Assembly (NCBI GenBank): GCA_963854835.1 | Contig: OY978529.1 | Span: forward strand, 6,544,501 to 6,608,500 | DNA length: 64,000 bases | Origin: Megamerina dolium | Taxonomy: Eukaryota; Arthropoda; Insecta; Diptera; Megamerinidae | Direction: 5' to 3' | In this document: positions 23,468-35,644 of the stretch, piece by piece | Position numbering within the stretch: position 1 is the first letter of the stretch | How the letters are laid out: each line of letters opens with the position of its first letter | Notes under the pieces: model-generated | What the model was told of the DNA's origin: nothing | The model's database searches: none | Seen by the model: the letters and a program-made list of their open reading frames with translations, nothing else | Translations under genes and position numbers: made by a program

Positions 23468-23596
23468 TTCGATAGGTGGGCACCGTTCGAAAGAAAAATA
23501 TTAAAGATATTAAATTGTGTATGCTTTAGCCGGGGATTGAACCCATGACCTACCAGATCAGAAGGCCAACACACTAACCACTGAGCTACGGCACCC
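23468..23596 (-). mobile_element. SINE tRNA-like head right of the gag-protease insert
   Basis: On the minus strand the 5' end starts GGGTGCCGTAGCTCAGTGG at 23596, with the B box GGTTCAATCCCC near 23532-23543, and continues into the body (CGGTGCCCACC) until 23468. About 200 bp of the SINE body present in other copies are missing between this piece and 22408. Confidence 0.85.
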
Positions 23597-24116
23597 AACA
23601 TATTAATCATCGTAATAGTAATTATTCAAATTTATTGAAATAAATAATAGGCATTAAATTTTGCACTATTTTGTCAAATTACCCATTCATCTAAATCGTT
23701 TTGAGTTGATTGATAAGGCCATTTTGGGATCTGCCTATAAAAATGTTTGCAGGACTGAGTTTATCATTGTCATATGTGTATTAATTTAATGGCGATAAAA
23801 TAAATTTTCATGTTTAAATAAATATTTTATGATTTATTAATGAATTTTGAGTCATGTAATCGTGATCCGTTTATTTTCTGATATTCATCCCACACTCCAC
23901 GCTCCATTTTCGATAACACAAATTTTGACTATTTTTATCCAACAGAAAAACACTGTACGACTATGAAAACCACATACTTTCTCTCATTTACCCAGTAAGC
24001 ATACTCAAAATAATGATAACAACAACAAGTACATCAATTATCACAATAACAATAATAATATTAATAATAATAACATGTAATAATAAGAACACAAACAACA
24101 GAATCATTAACATCAA

Positions 24117-24161
<45 letters not shown>

Positions 24162-25179
24162 GGTTCATCATCATTATTAAAATCAATTATGCGTAACATG
24201 TGACAAAATTGAAGAACAAGAAGAAGATGATGTAAAGGATAATGCGGCAACGCGATATCGATGAGGTGAAATATAATATCAGATAGCGAGAAAAACAGAA
24301 AGAGAGACACACAGAGAGAGAGAGATAAAGCGAGAGAGGGAGCGGAAAAGACAATAAGCTAAATAAAGAGAGAGTCAGAGTCAAATAGAGAAAATACAAG
24401 ACAAACAATGATATTATGAAAATGACCAAGTGACCGACATTAATGCTTACGTATTATATGTAGATACATAAGCATATTTATGTAAAATATTTATATACAT
24501 ACTGTATATAAATACAGTGAAAACACAATGGTTTATTGTCATAGTCATACATAAATTATACGAATACTTTAACAAAAATCAACTCTGCCGATTATCATTT
24601 ATTTTACATATTAATTCAGTAGTTAGGTAATGATTTTATTTTTATGGCAATTGTAATTGAAAGCGAATATCATATCAAATAAAAATAATCGGAACAGCAA
24701 CAAAAATTTAACAAAACTCACGGTCATAACGGATTTCATTCAGGCGATCGCTGAATTCGCATTCGGATATAGATTGACTCGACCAAAAGGCATTTTGTCC
24801 CTAATCTTAAAAAAAAAAAATTATAAAAGTTGAAAGTTGAAGTTTATTCAAATACGCAAAATTAGTGGGATGAGTCATGACCGAATTCCATTAATTCTTC
24901 CTCAACTTTTTTTTTTTCAGAAAAGCTTCCTAAAAGGAGTATATTTTTATACATTTCACTTCCATAGGGCTTCTAGAGAGTTAAAATATACAACACCCAT
25001 TAAATTTTACTATTCAACATTTTTGAACCCCTTAGTGCGGCTCTCCTACAAAATGCATGAAAAACACATGAAAACCTGACATGAAAATGGCGTAGAAACG
25101 CAGGTTAAACCCAATTCATTTTTCCTTGCCAACATTCCTTCAAACAGCTTTACCCCTATATCCAGTTCCTGATGCAGTT
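23597..25179. other. Noncoding DNA with CAT and GA repeats
   Basis: It holds a CAT/ATC run at about 24117-24160 and GA-rich sequence near 24290-24370. No gene-like frame is present. Confidence 0.7.
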
Positions 25180-25485
25180 TTCTGAACATCATCCTGACGT
25201 AACATAATAACGTAGTGCTACGGCATAACCCTGCAACAACTGCACATTAGCGACACAAATATTATAAAATAGAATGGCGACCGTGGACGCAGGGCGAGTA
25301 ATAAAATTGGAGTCCTTCTCAGGACACCATCTTGGATCTCCTGCCCCGAAGTAATGCAATAGTAGTCCCGAGGCAGGTGAAGAAGCCAGTAGAAGAGAAG
25401 GGAATTTTTTAGTGGATACACCACACACGTACCCAATAGGGACGGAGGTCCCTATGGTGCGAAGACATTTTTACCCCACCTCAAC
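25180..25485. repeat. Unassigned GC-richer block
   Basis: The block stands out from A+T-rich flanks and contains GGGACGGAGGTCCCTA, a short inverted repeat near 25439-25455. Two overlapping minus-strand frames of 72 and 79 codons suggest former coding or retroelement 3' sequence. I could not assign it to a family. Confidence 0.35.
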
Positions 25486-26420
25486 GCCAAAAAAAAAAAA
25501 ATATTCAGTTCCTAAGGTGGTTTCCCAATGAAATTGATATTTTTAAAAGTGCTATGTACTTTGTGATTTCATCAAAAATTTGAAAAAAAAAAAAAAGCAG
25601 AGAAATTATGTTGGGAAAAATTATTTAACATTTTTTATGCCCGAACATCAAATGCACGAGTATATTGAAGACTAAGTACTCAAAAAATGCAACACAAAAA
25701 TTCCCTTGGGTGAACTTGGTGATTAATCATCATGTTAAGGAAATTTGCATGGAATAATAGCAGTACATTTAGACAAATTAATTTACAGTGGAAACTTAGG
25801 TGAAAGATTTACCAGAATTTTCGTCATCACGATTTTGGTTGAGTTTAAGTTCAATTTGAACTGATGTGTGAACTTAGTGCTATATTTAAAAATAGGTCCT
25901 TAACAAATTTTATAGGAATTAAGTTTTATCAGTTTCTATCGAAACTGATATACACTAATCAAATCGAACTTCAGGGTAAAAATTTAGAAATTGTAGAATT
26001 TATGATTTTGATTTTTTTTCCATAATTGTTATTTTTTTTTTCAATGACTTTCTTTTACATTATAATTAGTGCACTATAGTAGTCTACACTTATGAAAAAA
26101 AAAAAATATATATATATATATAGAGAATGTATTGAAATGCTGTGTTGAAAGCTAATGCTAATGTTGAAAAACAAATAAGAACAGTGACATTTTTTATAAA
26201 AAAAAAAATATTTTTCTATACTATTGCAAATTTTTTCGACATTATTGCACTTTTTTGACGTTATTGCACTTTTTTAACGTTATTGCACTTTTTCATTCAG
26301 TATTTATGCACGTCGCCTTTTAATTAATTTGCCTATATTTGCCTCTAATTTTTTATTAATATTTTCCAAATCAAAATTTCAATAAAGCTTGTTCTCTTCT
26401 TTGTGAAAAAAAATATTATG
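25486..26420. other. Noncoding A+T-rich DNA with a satellite-like patch
   Basis: Poly-A and poly-T rich. At 26225-26300 a short three-unit run (CGACATTATTGCACTTTTTT, then GACGTTATTGCAC and AACGTTATTGCAC) repeats the core motif of the 11613-14941 satellite. No gene is seen. Confidence 0.6.
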
Positions 26421-27612
26421 AATTTTTTTTTTTTTTTAATATGGCAATACGATTAATCGTTGATTAAACAATGTGATTACTCAATATTTTGTTTAATGAA
26501 ATATTTGATTACGCGAATTACAAATTACTAAAATGATCATGATTTTGTTTAAGCAAAATTGAAATTCGTCAATTAATCAGATTAATATAATTCTAACAAA
26601 ATATTTTTAATCAAATCAAGTTGCGAATATAAAAGTTAATTTTTGAAATTTCAACTTCAAAGGGCAATTTCAACAAAGAAAAATAAAAATGAAAAGTTTT
26701 TTTGAATATTTTTATTTCAAAATAAAAACAAGGAAAACGAAAATAGAACATTTTTTCGGTTATTCACTATTATGGTTACTCAAAAAATTTACTAATCAAA
26801 ATCTTATATTATCAAATTGTTTTAACTAAACAATTAATTACACAATCTTAATTTTTAATATGCTTCTATTAATTCTAATTAACGAAATTAATCAAAATTT
26901 TAAATAACCAGATTATTCTACTAATCGATTACTCACATAGGTTTACTTTCAATCGAATAATCTTCTTTAATTGTGTATTTAATGAATTTGATTAACTATA
27001 TTTGAAATTATGCAATAGTCAGTATTTTAATTAAAAATATGTGGCACTTAAAGCCCCAAAGGGCTCATTGGCCGAGCTCCTCTTCTATTACTGTTGTGCG
27101 TCTTAAATTTTGGACAGTATTAGAATGGACCTACTTATTATTTTAATTACCCAGAAAAATATTATATATTCTACGTAAATATTGAAAATATGTATAATAT
27201 TATATTCAAATATTGTGTAAAGAAGACAGCTTTCCAAAGTTACAAAGATAAGAGTGAATTTAATACTTTTATTTCAAAATAAAAACAGAGAAAACGAAAA
27301 TAGAATATTTTTTTCGTTTAATCAAAATTATGGTTAATCGAAAAATTCACTAATCAGAATCTTTTTTTTAGCAAATTGTTTTAATCAAACAATTAATTAC
27401 ACAATCTTGGTTTTTAATATGTTTCTATTAATCAAGCATCATATTGATAGAATAATCTCCATTTATAGTAATTAAAAATATCTAATATCATACAATTTGA
27501 TTATATAAAATATTGATTAATTGATTAATGCTTAATAAATAATTAATTAAACACTAATTAATAAGATTAATAAGAGTTTTCGATTAACCGATTATTCGCA
27601 CAGGGTTGCTTG
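26421..27612. repeat. Duplicated ATTAATCGATTA-rich noncoding repeat, possible DNA transposon remnant
   Basis: The region is packed with GATTAATC, ATTAATCA and CGATTAAC motifs in both orientations. A segment of about 180 bp at 26700-26880 is repeated in the same orientation at 27250-27430 (shared TTTATTTCAAAATAAAAAC and AACAATTAATTACACAATCT). The left edge (GGCAATACGATTAATCG) and right edge (CGATTATTCGCACAGGGTTGC) are roughly inverted. Such subterminal repetition would fit a nonautonomous DNA element, possibly hAT-like, but no transposase or clear target duplication is visible. Confidence 0.45.
27036..27140 (-). mobile_element. SINE 3' fragment, tail type A
   Basis: The minus strand matches the SINE 3' portion (TTTAAGTGCCACATATTT, GAGCTCGGCCAATGAGCCC, TCCAAAATTTAAGACGCAC), ending near 27140. 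It lies between the two copies of the duplicated A+T-rich segment. Confidence 0.75.
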
Positions 27613-27830
27613 GCTATAATGGAACTACGTGGCAAGTTTTAGCTACCATCACAATGCGTGTTCTTCGCAAAAACATTTATGAAATTTGGACTACTTAAGC
27701 TCCACAAAATATTGCCATACATTTACCAAGTAACTCTTTTTATTTTTCAGCATCACTTTAAGCATCTGAATCCAAGCAGCAGAGCTCTTGTAACATAAAA
27801 TTTATTTGAACTTAATTATAGAGCTCTGTT

Positions 27831-28138
27831 AAAAAAAAAATAAATATGTGGCACTTAAAGCCTCGAAGGGTTCTTTGACCGAACCGAGTATTAGAAGGGA
27901 ACTACTTATTTTAGCCGGTTCCGAACGGCAGAACTATTGCGACAGCACTTTTTCTGAGCTTTGTCACAGAGTTCTTTTGGAAGCATTTCCATGGCAAATT
28001 GTTAATTGCCAATTGCTTGCCGACAGGTGGATACCTTTCGAAAGAAAAATCTTTTCGATATTAAATTTGTTATGCTTTAGCCGGGTATTGAACCCAAGAC
28101 CTACAGATGAGAAGGTCAACACACTAACCACGGCACCC
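27831..28138 (-). mobile_element. tRNA-derived SINE with 14-bp target duplication
   Basis: The head begins at 28138 (GGGTGCCG on the minus strand); the B-box region near 28082-28094 reads GGGTTCAATACCC. The tail at 27831-27850 is A-rich on the plus strand, matching the (ATTT)n end. The 14- to 15-bp duplication TATAGAGCTCTGTT flanks both sides (27817-27830 and 28139-28152). An internal deletion of about 40 bp removes the AGTAATGGAAGAG stretch. The overlapping 141-codon plus-strand frame is an artefact. Confidence 0.92.
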
Positions 28139-28153
28139 TATAGAGCTCTGTTA

Positions 28154-29565
28154 GAAGTTCTTTTTATTCGTGTTAGGACTAAAAAAAATATGCGGCGAAA
28201 TACACAGAAGACAAAAACCCATAAAGCACTACACTACCCAAACACACTCATCACTCTTAATATTTATTTGTAGAGGTTTCTATATCAATTCAAACCTTTG
28301 TTTTAGACAACTGAGCGACTAAATAAAATTAAAATCACTTCTGTCGCTTTCAAATGTTGATTTGAAATCACTAAAACAGCAAAAGCCAATTCCTTCAATT
28401 GAATTGAAATGAAGGAATAAGAGTTCACTTTCACAAGGTCTCACTGTATGTATGTAAATGAATATGTTTGTGTGTGTGCATAAGTACCATATATGTAAGT
28501 GTATTCGTAATTGCTATTATCACAATATGATTTGATATTATTTTAGCTTATCAAAGAGAACATAATGAATGCACACATTCATAGAATAAATAATAAAATC
28601 AAACATTCAACATTCACACACCCTCAACACTAAGTTATATTTATAGCATACTTTTAGGTGGCAAAATTAAATACTTGTAGTCATTCATTGAAGCAATTAA
28701 ATAGATATCTACATATCATTAGTGGTTTACCTATAATTGTCGTCGTAGTTGTATTTCCTTTTATTTCATCATCATTATTACTATTATTATTATTATTATT
28801 ATTATTGTTAATTCTTGCAACACTTATTTGTTCATTGTAAGACTTCTTTATCGCTCTCGCCTCGTACTTGTTAAATACAAACACGCGCACATGAAGATTT
28901 TTAATCGATTTGCTCAACAATCGCAACGTGTTTGGCTTACAAATATTTTGCAACCGGTTCCGTTTGCGACGTGCCGGAAATTAACAGCACATTGATTGTG
29001 TGTGTGTGTATATAAAGTAGGTATGTGTATGTGATATTTCTGTATTTGTATGTTGATAATTATTATTTCATTTTATTTTTCTTTGCAATAGGCATTCATT
29101 TGTCAGCAATGAACGTGAGTATTGTATGGTGGTGGATGGTAGGTGGTGATGGATGTTACACAATTCATTTGTCACAAAAATCACAACAACTCATTTAATA
29201 ATTGAATAACTTCCACTTCACACGTTGCTTGTATTCTTGAATGACTGATTTACTGACTGACAGCTGACAGTTGCCGCTATTTACTATATGCGTGGGAAAT
29301 AAAACAAAACAAAACAAATGCACACACTCGCACTGACATCCAACTAACACACTAAGTTGGTACTCCAATCATTTCCGTCGCTACCGTCACCGCCATACAT
29401 CTACACTATCTGAGTAAATGACAAAATGCGAATACGATTCGTTGCGATTTTCTTTTCAGATAAACCGTCGATGATGATGGAACTGCAATGACTGACTGAA
29501 ATCAGTCATACACGTTTTCATTAGACTCCTCACTGAGAGTGATAAGATGACATCGACAACGACGA

Positions 29566-29602
<37 letters not shown>

Positions 29603-30812
29603 AACGGCAACGACAACGATGCGACCACAATGCGAGAATGCCAATGAATAACAACAAAATAACGGAAAAACGTATGCATATAATTATGCTGCGAGAGTCT
29701 GCATAGCATAGAGCACATAATAAACAATGTTAATAGAGAGAAGATGATATATGAAATAAATGAGATTCGATTTGATATGCAATTTGCGCAGATGCATGGA
29801 TGCTGTGAGAGAGTTTCATACAAAGAAGTGGAGAGAGAGAGAGAGAGAGAGAAAGCGAAAGAGTGCGCAAGAGAGCTTTTTGCATATATCTATACAAATC
29901 TATACAAGGTGTATCATATAAAATATATAAAAAAAAAAAAAAACAAATTGGTTAAAAGTCTATGGAAATTGAATTGAAAACCCCGAAAATCCCTCAATAC
30001 CATATTGGAAAGTACTTTAGCTGGTTTGAGAAAAATCTACCTACCACGTAAAAATACGAGACATGTCCCTCGCGGAACGCTAATTTCACTTCGCTAGATG
30101 GCGCTAGTTAAAAATTCCAATTGCTTTTAGATTCTCCATTGCTTGGTTCGTCCACTGGAGGTTCGAACTTTCTGTACTTTCTGGTACCTGCTTGATTGAA
30201 TCGCGTTTTCCAATTCGGTCGACTTGACTTAGTCAACCATTTGATTTTGATATGCTCTAATATGTCAACATCGACTTACAACTCTTTTACCTTACTTATT
30301 CGGTTCTCATCAGTAGCTCAAATGGATCCAAAAATTTTGGAGAATCACGTCATAGCATGATATCAAAGATGGGTCGATATAGCAGATAGTATAATTTGGT
30401 TTTGCGCTCTCGCAGCCCTATACCAATATCTCCTACGTGGGCTTCCTTAAACCTGGGTGTGAGCTGAGCACTAAAAACTACCAGATCTTCGACCATTTCG
30501 TACGATAAAAAGTTTAGACCTTTCCACCCGTTTTGTAAGGTATCCACAACCTCTGTCCAACACTTTCAAGGATTCAATACCTATTTGTCGCCTTGGATAT
30601 TGATTGCAGTATCAAGCTAGTTACTGCTAAGTTACTGTCAGTTACTTGAGCGGTCATTAAACCACAAATTTTACTGTTTCCAGTCTGAAATCTTTTACAA
30701 CCAGCACCGAACAGTTTAGCTATATTCGTGGGAGTTACTTTTCGTGCACGTTAGCTCAGATAGGTTCCAAAAAAGGCATTTTGCCTGGCTGCTATTCCAA
30801 ACCCGTCATGCA
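28154..30812. other. Noncoding DNA with microsatellites
   Basis: It contains ATT units near 28775-28806, an ACGACA-type minisatellite at about 29555-29620 and GA repeats at 29829-29852. A GC-richer unassigned stretch at 30050-30560 has a 65-codon minus-strand frame that I do not recognise; it may be retroelement-derived. No gene is identified. Confidence 0.6.
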
Positions 30813-30991
30813 TGTTAAATTTTAGACATTAGAAAGGGACCTTTAAGAGAAAGCGGAAGAATTGCCTATTGCTTGCCGTCAGATGATACCGTTGAAAAGA
30901 AAAATATGTCCAATATTAAAGTTACGCTTCAGCCGAACCAAGGACCAATAGATCAGAAGACCAACGCATTAACCACTGAGTTACAGTACCC
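30813..30991 (-). mobile_element. SINE copy, diverged and internally deleted
   Basis: The minus strand starts GGGTACTGTAACTCAGTGG at 30991, then has ATTGGTCCTTGGTTCGGC in place of the usual B-box region, and the body to TCTAAAATTTAAC at the left. The 3' tail and much of the central body are missing. Confidence 0.75.
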
Positions 30992-33740
30992 AGAATAAAA
31001 GTAAAATTTACCCTAACACTTTAGGGTGATTAAGGAGTGGAAAAGATTCACGTACTACAGTTGCAACAACTCATACATTCACAAAAAAAATTTTTTAAAG
31101 ATATTAAGATCAGAGAAAGCATAGACAGGCCTGCAGATTTCAGACCCATGAAGCAGTGATGATTTTTGGGTCTTCCGACTATCGTAAAATTCAAATTGCT
31201 ATACCTCAGTAAAAAATCGGATCGCAACAAACTAAGATCATTTTCAAAAGTGAATAATAGCATTCGCACCGTCGAATTCGGGTCAATGCCAAAAAAAAAA
31301 AATTTTACAGATTTTTTAAATGGTCAATTGTTGGCTAGAATTGAATTTTTCACGTATTTAGTTTAGAAGATCTAAGAAATCCTCAAGTTATCGAGCAATT
31401 ACGAAATTATTTTTGGATCCAATATAAAAAATTACATGCGAAATGGCAATTCTGCTGTCTGCGTCCGACAAAACTTTTTTTGCAGATGGGGACCATCAAC
31501 GACCTAAAATCATTGATGCATTAAGAAAAATGTGCAAAAAGTCAAACGAAATGAAGCCAATGCTTACTTCCTCTCCCCATAACAGCTGTACACCGAAATT
31601 TTATATGCCTTCGAAAATTATACATATTTTCGCCATATAGATAATTATTCTTCCAACTGTGAGCCAATTTTTGCAACTCAATTTATTTTACGGGATCATA
31701 TTTATGCTTTGGTTTTATATTTTTTACAATTCCATTATTGTGATAAAAATAAAACCAGGAAGAATGCTTACGAAATAAAGCATAGAAAGTAAGAAATATT
31801 ATTTTGATAAATTTTCAATAGTTTCAGTATCGTTTTATTTGTAAAGAGTAATCAACAGGTAATAAAAGTAGTCAAATAATCCGATTTCGGTGAGGTTTTT
31901 TTTATGTCATAGGCAAAAATATATAGTACAAAGTGAGACTCTAAGCGATATTGGACTATTTTCATGGAAAAGGTTTTTTTTATATTTATTCTTTTGTATT
32001 GTAATAGAGTTATTAAGGTAGCACTGATTTCCCAAAACAATTTCTAGTCTAGAAAATGTTTACGCAACCTGTATATTATATGTCCATGCAATGCATATAT
32101 GAGAGCATAGTGAAACAGTTGCAAAAATTAATGGGAGAGTAAGCAGCATGCTCATATTGTGGTGAGATTACGATGAGCATAAAAAGTTGCAATAATTTGA
32201 GCGAGGTAATTGTATTTATACTCTCATTTGTAGAAAATTGTGAGACTCTTTCTCTCTCTCTCTCTCTCTGTCTATTAGTTACCAAATAAACAATAACAAC
32301 TTCAATGATTATAAAGAACAAAATTTATAATAATAGAAGCATGATGAGAAAACCAGACCATAATAAAATTAGATTCATAATCATAATCATACTAATAATG
32401 ATAATAATTTTAAATGATTAATATGAAAATATGAACATAATTCAAACTACATGTATATAAGGATATTAAATAATGGATACATAAATGGTCACATGCATAC
32501 ATACAAGTATCATTTCAACCTCATCGAACATATGTACATATGTACTCCTTACTAATATTCTCTCACTATTTTAACCAATAACCTTAACAATAACACAATG
32601 AGTCTTATCAGCCGTGAAAATGACAACAGCTGATGCGGCATTTATAATATATACACTCACGTGCACCCCAACACATATATACACATACATATACACGTTT
32701 ATATATAGTTACATATCCATATATGTGCGTATAAAAAATATACTCCAATAATTCATTGCGCAAAAAAGCTGTAAAAATATATTGCAAAAGCTTTTAACAC
32801 CACAACACCAACGTTATCAGCACGTCAATGACTGCATGCGGCTGTTATCAGCGCGTACCAAGCACACATATCTACTGTGTTGTTGCTGTTGTGGTTATTG
32901 TTATTGTTCACTGCTACATATTATACAATTTGAACATTCAGCATTGTATGAACCATCGAATAGGTCATACATTGAATGGAGTGACCCTACACCCACAATA
33001 ATATTACTCATTCTACATACGGTAGTAGATCAATATTAGAATACCTATAGAATCACATGTGTGTACATATGCAGGTACTTTGTTCACTCCCCATATTTTA
33101 CAACACTGTACTCCAGGGACAGAGCGCCTGTCTTCCTCTCTTTATTACATTCCTTTTACAATCATGTTTTTCAAAATTTCAACATTGTTATCGAGATGCA
33201 AACAAATAAAATTATATTGGCCGGTAATTTTGGCAGCCAAACAAGTCAATTCATTCGAGCATTTAACAAAATAATAATAACAACAACAGCAGCAACAACA
33301 AACAGCGACAGCAACAACAACAACAACATCAAAAAATAACAATAGGCTACAAGTACTTTTTGGCAAACATCATCATGGCACTTTGTCGATGATGGCACTA
33401 TTTTCGTTGCCTTCTTTCATTGGCTACAGCCTAGACGGAAGCGGCTTTGTGAAAGGTTCAAATACACAATATTAATTTACAAAATGAGAACATACGAAAG
33501 TATTTTCCATATGTAACATACTTTGTGTCTCTCCCCGTACAAAATTTAATTTAAGTTTCTTTTTTAGCTCTTAGAAAAATAGCTAAAAGTACCTTTTTGT
33601 CATACGAGGCCCGATTTATAAATATTCATTATACACCATTGTCATTTGATCACACTCCGACGATAATAACTATCTTTACTGAAAATCCTATCAGAAAAAC
33701 GTGAGAGGTAATTTCGACTACAAGAATGCAGGCTGGCTTA
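30992..33740. other. Noncoding DNA with simple repeats
   Basis: CT repeats at 32248-32269 and CAA/CAG runs at 33278-33335 stand out. Open frames are short and unrecognised. Confidence 0.65.
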
Positions 33741-33744
33741 AATA

Positions 33745-35110
33745 TAAAATGTTCACAACTTCACACCTTGAAATGAAGACTTCCCTAAAGTCTGAGCTAT
33801 TTTCAATTTTACTCAATTGCTTTCCCAAGCAGTAAAAATTGCTACACCACATTCTAAAGCTCAAGCCCATCAAAAGTGTACTCAACACTACATTCTAAAA
33901 CTCCTCTCTGAAAAAAGATCTCTTAGAAGAGAATGGCAACTGCAGAGGTCATCTTCTCTGAAGAAGAAACTGGATGAATATGCTAAAAGAAAAGGAAACT
34001 GCCGAGTTTCACGAGTTTGTAGAGACCCTCTGTTCTACAGAAGCCTCAAGCTATCCTTTATGGCGAACGGCTAACGTGATGCAGAAAAGGCAATAGCATT
34101 TGCAAATCATTTGGAGCAAATTTTCACCCCTAATTCTGCTAGTTCCGACTGTACACTACCAGCGCTTGATGCTACTCTTAGCGTCAAAGGTATCACGATT
34201 GCCAAAAAAGAGCTGATATACGCTATTCAAAAACTCAATCCCAAAAAATCTCCAGGGTGCGATCTGTTTACAGGACAAATGATAAAAGAGCTCCTAGCAA
34301 TTTGATCCTTTCCTTTCAAAATTTGATAATAAAGCGTATTAGAGACGTTGTCAAACAGTGTAATGTTATTCCCAACCACCAGTTTGGTTTTAGAGAAAAG
34401 CACAGCACTATCGAACAAGTTCATCGCATTGTAAATACTATACTAGAAACGTTCGAAAAAAGCAATATTGGTCCGCAGTTTTTCTCGATTTCACTCAGGC
34501 ATTCGATAAGGTCTGGCATGAAGGAATCTTGCACACCTTGTAATATCTATACATTGCTCGAAAGCAACCTCTCAGGTAGACGCTTTGTGGTGAAACAGAA
34601 AAGCTTCATCTCATATGAATACCCTATTCAAACTGGTTTACCGCAAGATATAGTATTAGGGCCCCTGCCTTATACATTGTTCACTGCAGATATGCCAACC
34701 GACGCCAAGACTCTCACCTACACTTTTGCCGATGATACAGCCCTATTGTGTACTCACACAAATCCGAAAGAGGCGTCAAAACTTCTCCAAGTACACATCA
34801 ACATGCTTCAAGAATGGCTTGAACGCAGGAGAATGAATCCAAATGCGTTCATGTCACATTTACTCTATGCAGAAGTTCTTGTCCTCCTGTGCAAATTAAC
34901 TCCAAACCGATCCCTCAGGCATCAGAAACTAAATATCTAGGAATGCATTTAGATCGCAGACTTTTTTGGGCAAAGCATATAAGTGCAAAAGATACTCAGA
35001 TAAATCTCAAAATAAACGACTTAAACTGAAGTCCCATTAGGCTCTGCAACCCAGAGTTTTACCCACTAACTTCCATCTTCGTTTCTTCATAGAATTAATG
35101 CTCTTAAATA
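33745..35110 (+). pseudogene. Jockey-clade LINE reverse transcriptase, degraded
   Basis: In order: the linker after the endonuclease (LLSEKRSLRREWQLQRS) near 33910; the RT entry region (AIQKLNPKKSPGCDLFTGQM) near 34225; IPNHQFGFREKHSTIEQVHR near 34369; TGLPQDIVLGP near 34635; and TFADDTALL near 34722, which holds the FADD catalytic pair. The protein would copy element RNA into DNA at a nicked target. A deletion after KELL removes the motif linking to NLIIKRI, QG is QD in the normally conserved PQG motif, and there are several frameshifts. The 5' end and endonuclease are absent. Confidence 0.85.
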
Positions 35111-35159
35111 TTTTGGAAACGTTTGCTTTATCTGAAAGTGATCCATGCATTGCAGACCT

Positions 35160-35345
35160 ATACTACAGCCGGAGCTGCGGCGATAAGATGGAAACGGAGT
35201 CCATAACTCAACTTCTGTGCGAGCGACCAGCACTACCATAGCTCGACGCGGATTTACTCATCTGGACAGTCACTTTGTACATGACTTTACCGATCTGATT
35301 TATGGTATAATACGCTTTGTCCGAGGGTCAGGATGGTTTTCGACG
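35160..35345 (+). pseudogene. R1-like LINE C-terminal fragment
   Basis: The plus-strand frame carries METESITQLLCERPALP, a stop, then ARRGFTHLDSHFVHDFTDLI, which matches the cysteine/histidine region and C-terminus of R1-like LINEs. A related 3' end lies at 52850-53090. Confidence 0.55.
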
Positions 35346-35644
35346 TGAATCTAGCCCCTACAACATAGCCCAACCGTTGTTTTTGAAGCATTTTTGTAAA
35401 TTTATAAACAATACTCGTAATTCTGATCTTATTTTAATATGACGTCTATTTGCTATTTTATTATTATTCCTCCATGAACGTTTCTAAACTCCAAATGGAG
35501 CAAATAGCAGGTCCAGTGTTTACTTCTTAGTCCGAAAATTAATTTGACAAAGTTTTTTATTGATTTGATTGAGTACGGAGTACGGAGTGAACTGTCTGGT
35601 CAGCCCTTCCAGAAATCTGCAGTGTAGCGTGGCAATAGAAATTA

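Noticed and set aside
27848..28273. A 141-codon plus-strand frame as a gene
   Set aside because: Most of it is the antisense of a tRNA-derived SINE, with a clear target duplication at 28139.
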